Positions 8,097 to 15,472 of a stretch of 50,160 bases of DNA are shown piece after piece (position 1 is the first letter of the stretch; the number at the start of each line of letters is the position of its first letter). The notes beneath the pieces are model-generated. The model was not told the origin of the DNA, made no database searches, and saw only the letters and a list, made by a program, of their open reading frames with translations. The translations under genes were made by a program, and so were the position numbers. The stretch covers positions 1 to 50,160 of the forward strand of contig BLMO01000122.1 in the NCBI GenBank assembly GCA_011957885.1, in the 5' to 3' direction. The stretch comes from Clostridiales bacterium. GTDB taxonomy: Bacteria; Bacillota; Clostridia; Oscillospirales; CAG-272.

Positions 8097-8133
8097 GTTT
8101 CTTTTTGACGCAAAAAGAAACAATTATTATAAC
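8097..8133 (+). promoter_or_regulatory. Near-consensus SigA promoter overlapped by a perfect 25-bp palindrome
   Basis: TTGACG (8105-8110), exactly 17 bp, then TATAAC (8128-8133): five of six matches in each box. Lying across the -35 is GTTTCTTTTTG (8097-8107), ACG, CAAAAAGAAAC (8111-8121), an 11-3-11 perfect inverted repeat and a likely repressor operator. One arm plus flank recurs at 7299-7313 before loaP. This would give the biosynthetic operon its own start point near 8140 and a leader of about 380 nt. Function is inferred from sequence only. Confidence 0.6.
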
Positions 8134-8266
8134 ATTCTCAGCTTCCGGCGTTGGCAGGATGCAGGAGAGTGTTATTTCTTTAGTACAGATGTCAACACAA
8201 TCGCAGTTGTATACATACATGCAGAGCCAAACTATTATATATATCTGTTATATGCGATTCAACACT

Positions 8267-8291
8267 CAACTGACGGTAACACCGCCAGTTG
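8267..8291 (+). promoter_or_regulatory. 11-3-11 hairpin in the biosynthetic operon leader, candidate LoaP RNA target
   Basis: CAACTGACGGT (8267-8277), loop AAC, ACCGCCAGTTG (8281-8291): 11 bp with a single A-C mismatch. It would be transcribed from the promoter at 8105-8133 and has no T tract, so it is not a terminator. LoaP proteins are known to recognise a compact leader hairpin of about this size. I cannot compare the sequence with the characterised targets. Confidence 0.4.
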
Positions 8292-8520
8292 TTCGTCACT
8301 TTCAGGTATCATAATTGCAGAAAAAGGTACAAGATTTGGTTTTACAACGAAGAGAATTAACAAAGAAACTACTCCTGAAAAATTATCGGATGATTTTCAG
8401 ATAGTTGAAATCGCCAAACGTTGTGGAATGGTCTATAGTATCGTAGATAAAACTGAAGTGAAAGATGTATTAAGGCGGATTATATCCTCGTACGAGAAAA
8501 ATAATTAGGTGGGTGATTAA

Positions 8521-10320
8521 ATGATAAAAAATTGTGATAATTTAAAAGCATTATTTGATTTTTCACAAAAACAACGGGATAAAAAAGCAGTTATTTATAA
8601 TAATCAATATATTACTTATTTGGAATTCAAAAATATGGTAATATCATTATCAGAGGAATTAAAACAACGCGGTATCAGCAAAAATGACTTTGTTGCAATA
8701 TATATGTCTAATTCAATTGAGATGGTTTTATCTATGTATGCTATTCTTAATTGTAATGCCATTATCGTACCAATAAATATTGATTGCCCATATGAACAAG
8801 TTTCTAAGATTTTAAATGAGAGTAAACCAAAAATCATACTATATAATGAACATGTTGTAAAAGGAAATTTTGAAAATAATTATAATAATATAATGACCTT
8901 TTGTGTGGATTATAGGGACTTAGATAAAAATAATAAATCAGAAAATAAATTAATTGCCTATAACCCCAGTGATTCAGCATACTGTATTTTTACATCAGGG
9001 TCATCAGGTTTTCCTAAAGGAATTCTTTTAACATATGAAGGCATTTTGAATCATATAGATGCCAAGATTTCGTTATTGAATTTAACATCAGAGAGCCGTC
9101 TTTGCCTAAGCTTTAATATTGGTTTTGTCGCGTCAATATGGCAGATACTAACACCCATTTTGTTAGGAGCTCAGTTATATATTTATGATAATGATCTAAT
9201 AAAAAAGCCATATCATTTTCTTGAACAACTTGAACGGGATGAAGTTGATATTGTAAGCATGACACCTCAATCTTTATATGGATATTGTTACTATTTGACA
9301 GGCAAATATCGAAAATTACAATTGCAAAATATTAAGTATATAATTTTAACTGGAGAAAAGGTAGACAAGGCTATAGTTGAAAATTTTTATAAAAACTATA
9401 ATCATATAACTCTCATAAATGCATATGGGCAAAGTGAATGCTCGGATGATACATTCCATTATGTAATACCTCAAAATGTAATTTTAGATGATATACCTAT
9501 CGGAAAACCCATCCAAAATATTACGTATCGTATTTTAGATGATAATTTAAAAGATGTTGCCTCCGGGGAAAAAGGCGAATTATATGTATGTGGGATTTGT
9601 TTATCGAAGGGTTACTTAAACATGGATCAATTAATGAAAGAAAAGTTTACAACTATTTCAAATTCCATATTTTATCGAACAGGTGATATTGTTAGGTTAA
9701 ATAAAAACCAAGATGTAATTTATATTGGCAGGTCGGATAATCAAATAAAAATTCATGGATATAGAGTTGAACCGGAAGAAATCGAGTCACATCTTAATCA
9801 AATTGAAGGTATTAAACAATCTATCGTTACTGTGTTAGATAAAAATAAAATCGATAATATTTTATGCGCTTTCTATACAAGTGATAGAAATATTAATTCT
9901 AAGGATATTAAAAGTTTCCTCTCAACAAAACTGCCTATACATATGATTCCTTCTGTGTTTAAGCGTGTTGAAATGTTCATATTAAACGCAAATGGAAAAA
10001 TGGATAGATACAAAGTGCTGGAGTGTAAAGAGATTCATTATAACGAAATTAATCCTGTAACTTCCAATCCCAATACATTAACTGATATTCAAAAAAATAT
10101 TTTTAATACAATCATTTCATGCATAAGAGAGAGAGTATCAGATAATATATCGTTGGATATGGATTTAAATAGTGCTGGTATTAATTCAATAACATTTGTT
10201 TCAACTATTGTCGCATTAGAGAATAAATTTGATTTTGAGTTTGATGATGAGATGCTTGTGATAACAAAATTTCCTACCCTTAAATCGATGATTAAGTATG
10301 TGGAATCGAAAATAACATGA
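8521..10320 (+). CDS. Adenylation-carrier (A-T) didomain, predicted non-amino-acid loading enzyme
   Basis: A 599-residue adenylation enzyme fused to a carrier domain. Core motifs: A3 FTSGSSGFPKG (about 157-168), A5 NAYGQSE (300-306), A7 YRTGD (about 385), A8 GRSDNQIKIHGYR (about 403-415) and A10 NANGKMDR with its Lys at about 493. The carrier motif is AGINSITF with pantetheine Ser556. At the position of the Asp that binds the amino group in amino-acid domains (235 in GrsA numbering), the A4 segment FVASIWQI has Val203. This points to an aryl, hydroxy or keto acid substrate. It is the first biosynthetic gene after the leader and has AGGTGGGTGA as ribosome site. A chorismatase-like gene lies 2.2 kb downstream and might supply an aryl acid; that link is inference. 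Confidence 0.85.
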   Translation: MIKNCDNLKALFDFSQKQRDKKAVIYNNQYITYLEFKNMVISLSEELKQRGISKNDFVAIYMSNSIEMVLSMYAILNCNAIIVPINIDCPYEQVSKILNESKPKIILYNEHVVKGNFENNYNNIMTFCVDYRDLDKNNKSENKLIAYNPSDSAYCIFTSGSSGFPKGILLTYEGILNHIDAKISLLNLTSESRLCLSFNIGFVASIWQILTPILLGAQLYIYDNDLIKKPYHFLEQLERDEVDIVSMTPQSLYGYCYYLTGKYRKLQLQNIKYIILTGEKVDKAIVENFYKNYNHITLINAYGQSECSDDTFHYVIPQNVILDDIPIGKPIQNITYRILDDNLKDVASGEKGELYVCGICLSKGYLNMDQLMKEKFTTISNSIFYRTGDIVRLNKNQDVIYIGRSDNQIKIHGYRVEPEEIESHLNQIEGIKQSIVTVLDKNKIDNILCAFYTSDRNINSKDIKSFLSTKLPIHMIPSVFKRVEMFILNANGKMDRYKVLECKEIHYNEINPVTSNPNTLTDIQKNIFNTIISCIRERVSDNISLDMDLNSAGINSITFVSTIVALENKFDFEFDDEMLVITKFPTLKSMIKYVESKIT

Positions 10321-10433
10321 GTTTAGTATTTAACTGTAACTGAGTTTTTATTTTGCATAGTTAATTCATTATCGGTCTTGTATAACACTGGATATATAAA
10401 GGTAATGATAATTCTTAAAAAAATGAACATTGT

Positions 10434-10462
10434 TTGAAAAAATATTGCAAAAACGGTAAAAT
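10434..10462 (+). promoter_or_regulatory. Candidate SigA promoter within the locus
   Basis: TTGAAA (10434-10439), 17 bp, TAAAAT (10457-10462), reading toward the effector-binding gene at 10693 through a leader of about 220 nt. An overlapping weaker pair, TTGCAA (10445) and TACACT (10468), also has 17-bp spacing. Confidence 0.45.
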
Positions 10463-10480
10463 TAATGTACACTATAAATA

Positions 10481-10692
10481 TGGAAAAGATTTGAACTTAA
10501 GGAGAGGAAGTGGAATCGAATAAAAAATATGCTGTCGCCCAAATATGGAGGCGGAGATACACGGATGTTCGGCAAAGATAGGTAACTGCAGTGCGATGTT
10601 GGAATACCATGGGCTGCCAGAGTAGGTACCCTGAGGAAATTTCCGGAACAGTATAGTCATTTAAACAAATCGAATAGTTTGGAGAAAATGAA
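10481..10692 (+). other. Structured leader with a possible short upstream peptide
   Basis: This stretch is GC-richer than its surroundings. AAGGAGAGG precedes GTG 10510, which opens a 23-codon frame (MESNKKYAVAQIWRRRYTDV and three more residues) ending in TAG. The same frame then stays open for another 26 codons to a second TAG. Small palindromes include ACTGCAGT, CCATGG, GGTACC and GGAAATTTCC, and CGCC/GGCG could form a stem. I could not match it to a riboswitch class I know. It may be a structured regulatory RNA or a leader-peptide attenuator. Confidence 0.35.
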
Positions 10693-11184
10693 ATGAGTAA
10701 ATTAAAAAATATGCGAGCTATTGAAATTCCAAAATTCCGGGCATTATCATCGGGAATCAAGACACTTGATGAACTTTTTGGACCGGGAGATAGTTTCTCC
10801 TCCTGGGTGAATAACCATAGGTATCTTTTTAAAGAACATATTTATGAACCGCAGGATTTTTTGTGGCATGAAAATAATGATACAAACAGATCGACTTGGG
10901 TTTTGGCGATCAAGGATGAAGTGACCGAAGCAGATACAGCACCTTATGAAATTATAGAATTTCCGGGGGGGATGTTCTTGGTTGCTACCGGGGATGAAAA
11001 CGACAACGATGATTTAAATGAAACGATCATCAGTATGGTGGATTGGATTAATAACAACGAGGTTTTTGAACATGGTGATTTGCCCGGCATGTGCAATATG
11101 CCCAATCCTGATGGTGCAATAGATCAAGCATTGGGAATAGCTCAGCAACAAATTTATTTACCAATAAAATTCCGCCAAAAATGA
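10693..11184 (+). CDS. Stand-alone GyrI-like/AraC-type effector-binding domain protein
   Basis: A 163-residue protein formed entirely of the small-molecule effector-binding domain found C-terminal in AraC/BmrR-type regulators and in GyrI-like proteins. Diagnostic blocks: IEIPKFRALSSGIKTLDELF, the central FLWHENNDTNRSTWVLAIKD, then the signature TEADTAPYEIIEFPGGMFLV, and the final LGIAQQQIYLPIKFR. There is no DNA-binding domain. Such free domains can act as drug-binding or hydrolase-like proteins, or as partner sensors. Inside a biosynthetic locus it might bind the product, for self-protection or feedback. GGAGAAAATGAA gives the ribosome site. The next gene starts 25 bp after its stop. Confidence 0.75.
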   Translation: MSKLKNMRAIEIPKFRALSSGIKTLDELFGPGDSFSSWVNNHRYLFKEHIYEPQDFLWHENNDTNRSTWVLAIKDEVTEADTAPYEIIEFPGGMFLVATGDENDNDDLNETIISMVDWINNNEVFEHGDLPGMCNMPNPDGAIDQALGIAQQQIYLPIKFRQK

Positions 11185-11209
11185 ATTTTATGGACATATG
11201 AGGTGCACC

Positions 11210-12349
11210 ATGAATAAGTCACAAATAGATTTGAAATCGTTGGAAAATGTAGGGAAAGTAATAGCATATTCTCAACCGGATGGATTATTTGTATCTGCTC
11301 CCAGTCAAAACGTATATTTTCATGTGTTTGAGAAGCCATTAAAGTCATATGTCAAATTGCCGCAACGGTATCGATTGCCTTTGCAGATTGATTTGACTGT
11401 CAATGTGGCTGTTCCAGGGTTCTATCTTGTTTTAGGTAACGGTCATCTTTCCTTTGGTACCAGACAAGACAATCGGAGTATTGGAGATATATGTAACCCG
11501 GATTGCAAAAAGCCACACTCCTTTTCAAATGGCGTTAAATTAAACCAGGATGTGCAAATTCGCATAATATACGGGTTAAAATTTATGCAGATTATCGTTG
11601 ATGGGGAGACCCGTTACTTTTCAAAAAAAGAAAAGTATATGCGTGCACAAGACTTTGGTGATAAAAATAATGCTGGATTTGAAATCATGTTAGCACCCGA
11701 TAAATTGGCCAAAATATTAATAAAAGAAATTTTGTTGGTTGAGTACGAAACGGATCCTGCTGTGATCCCTTATGAAAATACGATTTCGCCTGCAAATCTC
11801 TCTAATAGCAAAGGAGTTAAAGTTGATTTTCTGGAGTGCATTTCTGGACTGTCAAAAGAAATGCAAGATGAACTTGTCAAATTGAATGACTATTTACTGT
11901 CTCAAGAAAGTCTAAAAATAAAACGTAAAATTGAGGGTGACCATAAGGGATGTAAGGTCACTTATGTTTCTTCATTAGGTTTTTCTTATTCTTTGCTGAT
12001 CAGCGAAGAATTGTTGAATCATTTTTTTTGGTGGTATATGGTTTCTAATTATAAATACGGGAATCAATATATGGGGCGAAAAAATGATTTAACGAATGAA
12101 ACGCTGCAATTGGCAGAAAGCTTATCACCGGAGATCGCTTCCAGATTAGTGGGTTATTTTAACCCATGTGTTGGTTGTGTAAAAGGGGGCTGTAAAGGAT
12201 TAACAACATATGAGTTCAGAAACAGAAAATTTAATACATGCCATGGAAAAATATTTTTGAATATGGATATGCAAACATTTCGTGATATCAGATTCATGTT
12301 TGATACTTTGCAAAAAGTATTATTACAAAATGGCTTTATCAAACAATAA
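11210..12349 (+). CDS. Unrecognised protein with a four-cysteine motif
   Basis: A 379-residue protein I do not recognise. The first half is rich in short strands and aromatic residues (VAVPGFYLVLGNGHLSFGT, then LKFMQIIVDGETRYF) and could be a lectin- or LamG-like sandwich; that is inference. The second half is helical. Near the C-terminus is CVGCVKGGC, followed 15 residues later by another Cys (NTCHGK), a pattern that could bind a metal or Fe-S cluster. I chose ATG 11210 because GAGGTG precedes it by 5 nt; an in-frame ATG at 11198 lacks a site. It follows the effector-binding protein by 25 bp, so the two probably act together, perhaps as a sensing or resistance pair. No signal peptide or membrane segment is seen. 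Confidence 0.6.
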   Translation: MNKSQIDLKSLENVGKVIAYSQPDGLFVSAPSQNVYFHVFEKPLKSYVKLPQRYRLPLQIDLTVNVAVPGFYLVLGNGHLSFGTRQDNRSIGDICNPDCKKPHSFSNGVKLNQDVQIRIIYGLKFMQIIVDGETRYFSKKEKYMRAQDFGDKNNAGFEIMLAPDKLAKILIKEILLVEYETDPAVIPYENTISPANLSNSKGVKVDFLECISGLSKEMQDELVKLNDYLLSQESLKIKRKIEGDHKGCKVTYVSSLGFSYSLLISEELLNHFFWWYMVSNYKYGNQYMGRKNDLTNETLQLAESLSPEIASRLVGYFNPCVGCVKGGCKGLTTYEFRNRKFNTCHGKIFLNMDMQTFRDIRFMFDTLQKVLLQNGFIKQ

Positions 12350-12441
12350 TAAAACAACTTAATTTTCAATTACCTGTATATAAAGCGGCTGCGTGCATGC
12401 TTTGTATGTGGGTAATTTCTTTTTATTGAGGGAATTTAACT

Positions 12442-12498
12442 ATGTTTGGCATTATTATCAATGACGAAAATCACAAGAAAGAATTGGTGTATATATGA
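12442..12498 (+). CDS. 18-residue mini-ORF coupled to the chorismatase-like gene
   Basis: ATG 12442, preceded by TTGAGGGAA at about 10 nt, encodes MFGIIINDENHKKELVYI. Its stop (12496-12498) overlaps the ATG of the next gene (12495) as ATGA. It may be a translational coupler or the start of a truncated small protein. I recognise no homologue with confidence. Confidence 0.35.
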   Translation: MFGIIINDENHKKELVYI

Positions 12499-13589
12499 AT
12501 CTATTTTCAATTTTTTCAATTCAAAATCAATATCATCTTACACAGGATTTTACCGATATTAAGAAAAAGGATATAAAATTCCATTTTAAACAAATATGTG
12601 ATTATTTATTGGAGAAAAAGATTTCATGCATTTATTGCAAAATATTTTTACAGGATTTATCGCTTTTAGATGATTTGATTGTTGCCTTTAAACGAACTGG
12701 TCAGGATCCGATATTGATTCCCTTAGAGTATCAGTCGGTGTCAGGGTCTGTTATGAGTGGAATTCACCTTTTTGGTATCCATAGCGACGAACTGAATAAA
12801 TTTGAACACACCACTACCTCTGGCGGAGGATGTGTTTGTTATACATATAGAGGTTTACGATATTACCATGGAAAATATGCTTTCCAAAATAGCTTTGATG
12901 CATTTGCTTTCTGCCAATCGTCTCTGTTGAGGTGTGGTCTAAATCCAACAACTTTAATTCGGACATGGTTTTATCTTGATCACATATTTAAAAATTACTC
13001 GGATTTTAATGTAACTCGAAATAATTTTTTTGATACGAATGGTATATGTTATGATAGGAATTCTCCTGATCTACCGGCCAGTACTTGCATTGAAGGTTCA
13101 TTTTCCGGCAAGCATATTATGCAACTTTATGCTGTCGACTTGACAGAGAGTAATGCTGTCAAAAGACGTATCTATAATATTTTGCAAAATGAAGCGGAGG
13201 GTGATCAATATTTGTATCAACCCGCTTTTTCAAGAGCAATGCTTCTTGATAATGGATGTCATGTAGAATTGCAGATTTCGGGCACGGCAAGTATAGGAGT
13301 GGAGGGGAAAACTCTCTATGAAAATAATCCCTATCAACAGATTAGAACTACTCTAAAAAATGTTTTCAGTCTTTTACAAGAAGCTGGTATGTCGTGGGAG
13401 CATCTATGCGAATGTACGATGTTTTTTACAAACGCAAATATGTACGGTTTGTTTAAAAAAGCTTGCGATGATTTACAAATTGAACATCCCAAGGGTGTGC
13501 GCGTAATTAGTCATGTTTGTCGAAAAAACTTGTTGTTTGAAATGGACGGTATTGCTAAGAGGAATAAAGGGAATAGAAATGAAATTTGA
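12495..13589 (+). CDS. FkbO/Hyg5-family chorismatase-like protein (RidA fold)
   Basis: A 364-residue protein with the layout of FkbO/Hyg5/XanB2 chorismatases, which use a RidA/YjgF-like fold. Conserved blocks: LIRTWFYLDHIFKNYSDFNVTRNNFF (about 154-180; family form RxWxYLxxIN...R..FN..R), LPASTCIEG (about 194-202; family PAATxIG), PAFSRAMLL (about 240) and QISGTASIGVEGK (about 260-272; family SGTASIxG). It ends with a RidA-type helix, NVFSLLQEAGMSWEHL. Known members turn chorismate into 3-hydroxybenzoate, 4-hydroxybenzoate or a dihydroxycyclohexadiene acid used as PKS/NRPS starter units. Whether this divergent copy is catalytic is not certain; a RidA-like non-chorismatase is the alternative. 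Its start is coupled to the mini-ORF by ATGA. Confidence 0.7.
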   Translation: MNLFSIFSIQNQYHLTQDFTDIKKKDIKFHFKQICDYLLEKKISCIYCKIFLQDLSLLDDLIVAFKRTGQDPILIPLEYQSVSGSVMSGIHLFGIHSDELNKFEHTTTSGGGCVCYTYRGLRYYHGKYAFQNSFDAFAFCQSSLLRCGLNPTTLIRTWFYLDHIFKNYSDFNVTRNNFFDTNGICYDRNSPDLPASTCIEGSFSGKHIMQLYAVDLTESNAVKRRIYNILQNEAEGDQYLYQPAFSRAMLLDNGCHVELQISGTASIGVEGKTLYENNPYQQIRTTLKNVFSLLQEAGMSWEHLCECTMFFTNANMYGLFKKACDDLQIEHPKGVRVISHVCRKNLLFEMDGIAKRNKGNRNEI

Positions 13590-13728
13590 AAAACTATCTA
13601 AACAATTTAGCGATTGGACAATATGAAAATGGAAAAAATGAGTTTCGAATCTGTTCCTACAGTAACCGACCGGCATCAGTTTGTGAGTGAACCCAAATGT
13701 GTCTGTTTAGCTTTGAAAAACCTAATAA

Positions 13729-13890
13729 CAATTTTTTAATAGTTTAGAAATAGCGACAACATTATTAATTAAATTAGTCATTGAATTTGAATACCGGATA
13801 TCTATACAGTTCGAAGATGACGCTTTGGATGTAGAATTCTGTTCAAGAATTATCAATTTTGATGAATATATATGGGATTTATGTGAATGA
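13729..13890 (+). pseudogene. Acyl carrier protein, C-terminal two thirds readable, N-terminus disrupted
   Basis: The frame ending at TGA 13888 reads FNSLEIATTLLIKLVIEFEY, RISIQFEDDALDVEFCS and RIINFDEYIWDLCE. This is helix II to the end of a carrier protein, with Ser of NSL at the pantetheine position and the usual acidic FEDDxLDV. TAA TAA blocks the frame at 13723. One T fewer in the TTTTTT run (13732-13737) would join it to an open frame starting at ATG 13629, giving about 86 residues, the normal ACP length. However, that N-terminal part does not look typical, so this join is uncertain. The stop overlaps the next ATG (ATGA at 13887), which supports a real translated gene coupled to the first radical SAM enzyme. 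Confidence 0.55.
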
Positions 13891-15461
13891 AAAATAATAA
13901 CAAAGGCCGACTTGTGCTCATATTGGTCAGAAATGACGCAATGGATTCGGTCTATGAAGAAATAGGTATTTGTGCGTTAGCAGCATATATGAGAGACAGG
14001 AAGTATGATGTGCGTTTATTGGCTGAGCATGTTGATAAACTTGATTACGAAGATTTAAAAGAGTACGGACCGAATCTTATTGGGTTTACTGTATATCAGA
14101 TCAATAAAAACGCGGTCAGTAAGTGTATCGATAAAATTAAAAACATATTACCAGATACGAAGGTAAGCATCGGCGGTATTTATGCTACTTACGCCGGGGA
14201 AGAATTTATGCAGGAAAACCCCAATATTGATTTTTCAATTAAGGGGGTTGGTGAAGAGACGTTATATGAATTAACCGAACATGTCGTAATGGGTGACAAT
14301 ATTTTTGAAGAAATTGACGGGCTTGTTTTTCGAAAAAACGGAGAAATTGTACAGAATAAACCGCGAAGAATTAACAGAAAACTGGACGCTTATCCCTTTA
14401 TTGCTCGCGATTTTTTGCACAGTCAACCTTTTAAAGTGGCTAAGATTTTAGGATCCAGAGGATGTACCGCAAACTGTTCTTTTTGCTCGAATCAGTTGTT
14501 TTACAAAGGTTGGTATGGTCGCGGTATAAAAAATATTATTGACGAAATGGCTGAAATTGTTAATGTTCACCATATCAATTGGATTATGTTTGACGATAGT
14601 AGTTTTGAAGATCCGTATAATGATTTACGTAGGGTTTGGGAGTTTGCTAATGCTGTTAAAGATTCTAAAATCAAAGTAAATTATTATTTTAACATACGCG
14701 CAGATTTTTATAAAAAGGCCGATCCTCAGCTAATGTCGTTGCTTAAAGAATCTGGTCTTAGGGCGGTTGGGTTAGGTCTTGAATCAGGAAATCAAAAAGA
14801 TTTAACACTTTACAATAAAAAAGCAACTATAAAAGATAATTATCAGATCGTCAGGTTTATGAAACAGTATGGGATATACATATATTGGGGATTCATGAAC
14901 TTTAATCCATATACAAATATTGAATCTTTAAAGCAAAATTTATCATTTATCAAACATATTGAGGCTCCGTTTCTCTTTTTTTCAAAAGTTGATCTATATC
15001 GAGGTACGAGTTTGTTTGAAAAGGTTCAGAAAGATCAGTACATATTGGGACAGAATAGTTGCGGAGAATACATATATAGGTTTGAGAGCGAGCAGATTCA
15101 AATGTTTTCGAATTATTTGTTTAATACCTATAAGAAATTAAACGATACACACGACAGAGTATTTGGTTCATTGGAAAACAGTATTAAAATTATTCCGCTG
15201 TTTCTATTGACAAAAGATGCAAATGAACTATCAGACATGCAGAATATGCTCCTAAACAAGACCAATGAAAAATATCAGAAATTAAAACAGAAATGTAACA
15301 TGATTATGTTTGATTGGCTCGAATCATTGTTGGCGGCAATCAGTCAAGGTGCTACGACATCGAAAGAATTCGATCAAATTACACGAAAAGAACTAAATAT
15401 TGCAGACCTTAAGGAAGTTGCAAATAGATTAAATCGGATCATGACAAGTTTGATAAAATGA
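13887..15461 (+). CDS. B12-binding-type radical SAM enzyme 1 of 4
   Basis: A 524-residue radical SAM enzyme with an N-terminal cobalamin-binding-like Rossmann domain (EEIGICALAAYMRDRKYDVR, NLIGFTVYQI, KVSIGGIYATYAGEEF, then the SIKGVGEETLYEL segment). The radical SAM core follows with C193, C197 and C200 in GCTANCSFC. Downstream blocks shared with its paralogues are MFDDSSFEDP, NIRADFYKKADPQLM, GLRAVGLGLESGNQKDLTLYNKK and GFMNFNPYTN. Such enzymes often carry out C- or P-methylation or ring chemistry at unactivated carbons. No canonical DxHxxG is seen, as is common in this class. The ATG overlaps the carrier-protein stop, and two paralogues follow in tandem (15473, 17095). A helical C-terminal extension of about 150 residues is specific to this set. 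Confidence 0.85.
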   Translation: MKNNNKGRLVLILVRNDAMDSVYEEIGICALAAYMRDRKYDVRLLAEHVDKLDYEDLKEYGPNLIGFTVYQINKNAVSKCIDKIKNILPDTKVSIGGIYATYAGEEFMQENPNIDFSIKGVGEETLYELTEHVVMGDNIFEEIDGLVFRKNGEIVQNKPRRINRKLDAYPFIARDFLHSQPFKVAKILGSRGCTANCSFCSNQLFYKGWYGRGIKNIIDEMAEIVNVHHINWIMFDDSSFEDPYNDLRRVWEFANAVKDSKIKVNYYFNIRADFYKKADPQLMSLLKESGLRAVGLGLESGNQKDLTLYNKKATIKDNYQIVRFMKQYGIYIYWGFMNFNPYTNIESLKQNLSFIKHIEAPFLFFSKVDLYRGTSLFEKVQKDQYILGQNSCGEYIYRFESEQIQMFSNYLFNTYKKLNDTHDRVFGSLENSIKIIPLFLLTKDANELSDMQNMLLNKTNEKYQKLKQKCNMIMFDWLESLLAAISQGATTSKEFDQITRKELNIADLKEVANRLNRIMTSLIK

Positions 15462-15472
15462 TGAGGCTTATA

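Larger units (their letters stand above)
8041..8508 (+). other. Open frame of 155 codons without an ATG start, unrecognised
   Basis: Between TGA 8038 and TAG 8506 one frame is open for 155 codons, which is unlikely by chance in such AT-rich DNA. It contains blocks such as AFLFDAKRNNYYNILSFRRW, GECYFFSTDVNTIAVVYIHA, GIIIAEKGTRFGFTTKRI and FQIVEIAKRCGMVYSIVDK. The only in-frame ATG is near its end, and no ribosome site precedes an alternative start (ATT 8044). It spans the predicted promoter and both hairpins. It may be the decayed remainder of a gene now serving as leader. I do not recognise the family. Confidence 0.35.

Noticed and set aside
8093..8314. A 73-codon frame beginning in the palindrome before the first A-T gene
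   Set aside because: It starts at GTG inside the operator without a ribosome site, has no recognisable family and is in a different frame from the longer open stretch.
10481..10692. Cobalamin or cyclic-di-GMP riboswitch before the effector-binding gene
   Set aside because: B12-type radical SAM enzymes made a cobalamin switch attractive, but none of the conserved core blocks of these classes can be found.
10472..10760. Minus-strand frames opposite the leader at 10.5 kb
   Set aside because: Shadow frames with proline- and serine-rich, unfamiliar sequence and no ribosome site.
13623..13739. A short RiPP precursor peptide before the first radical SAM enzyme
   Set aside because: The small frames (for example from TTG 13586 or ATG 13629) lack a leader motif, and no RiPP recognition protein is present. 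A broken carrier protein explains the region better.
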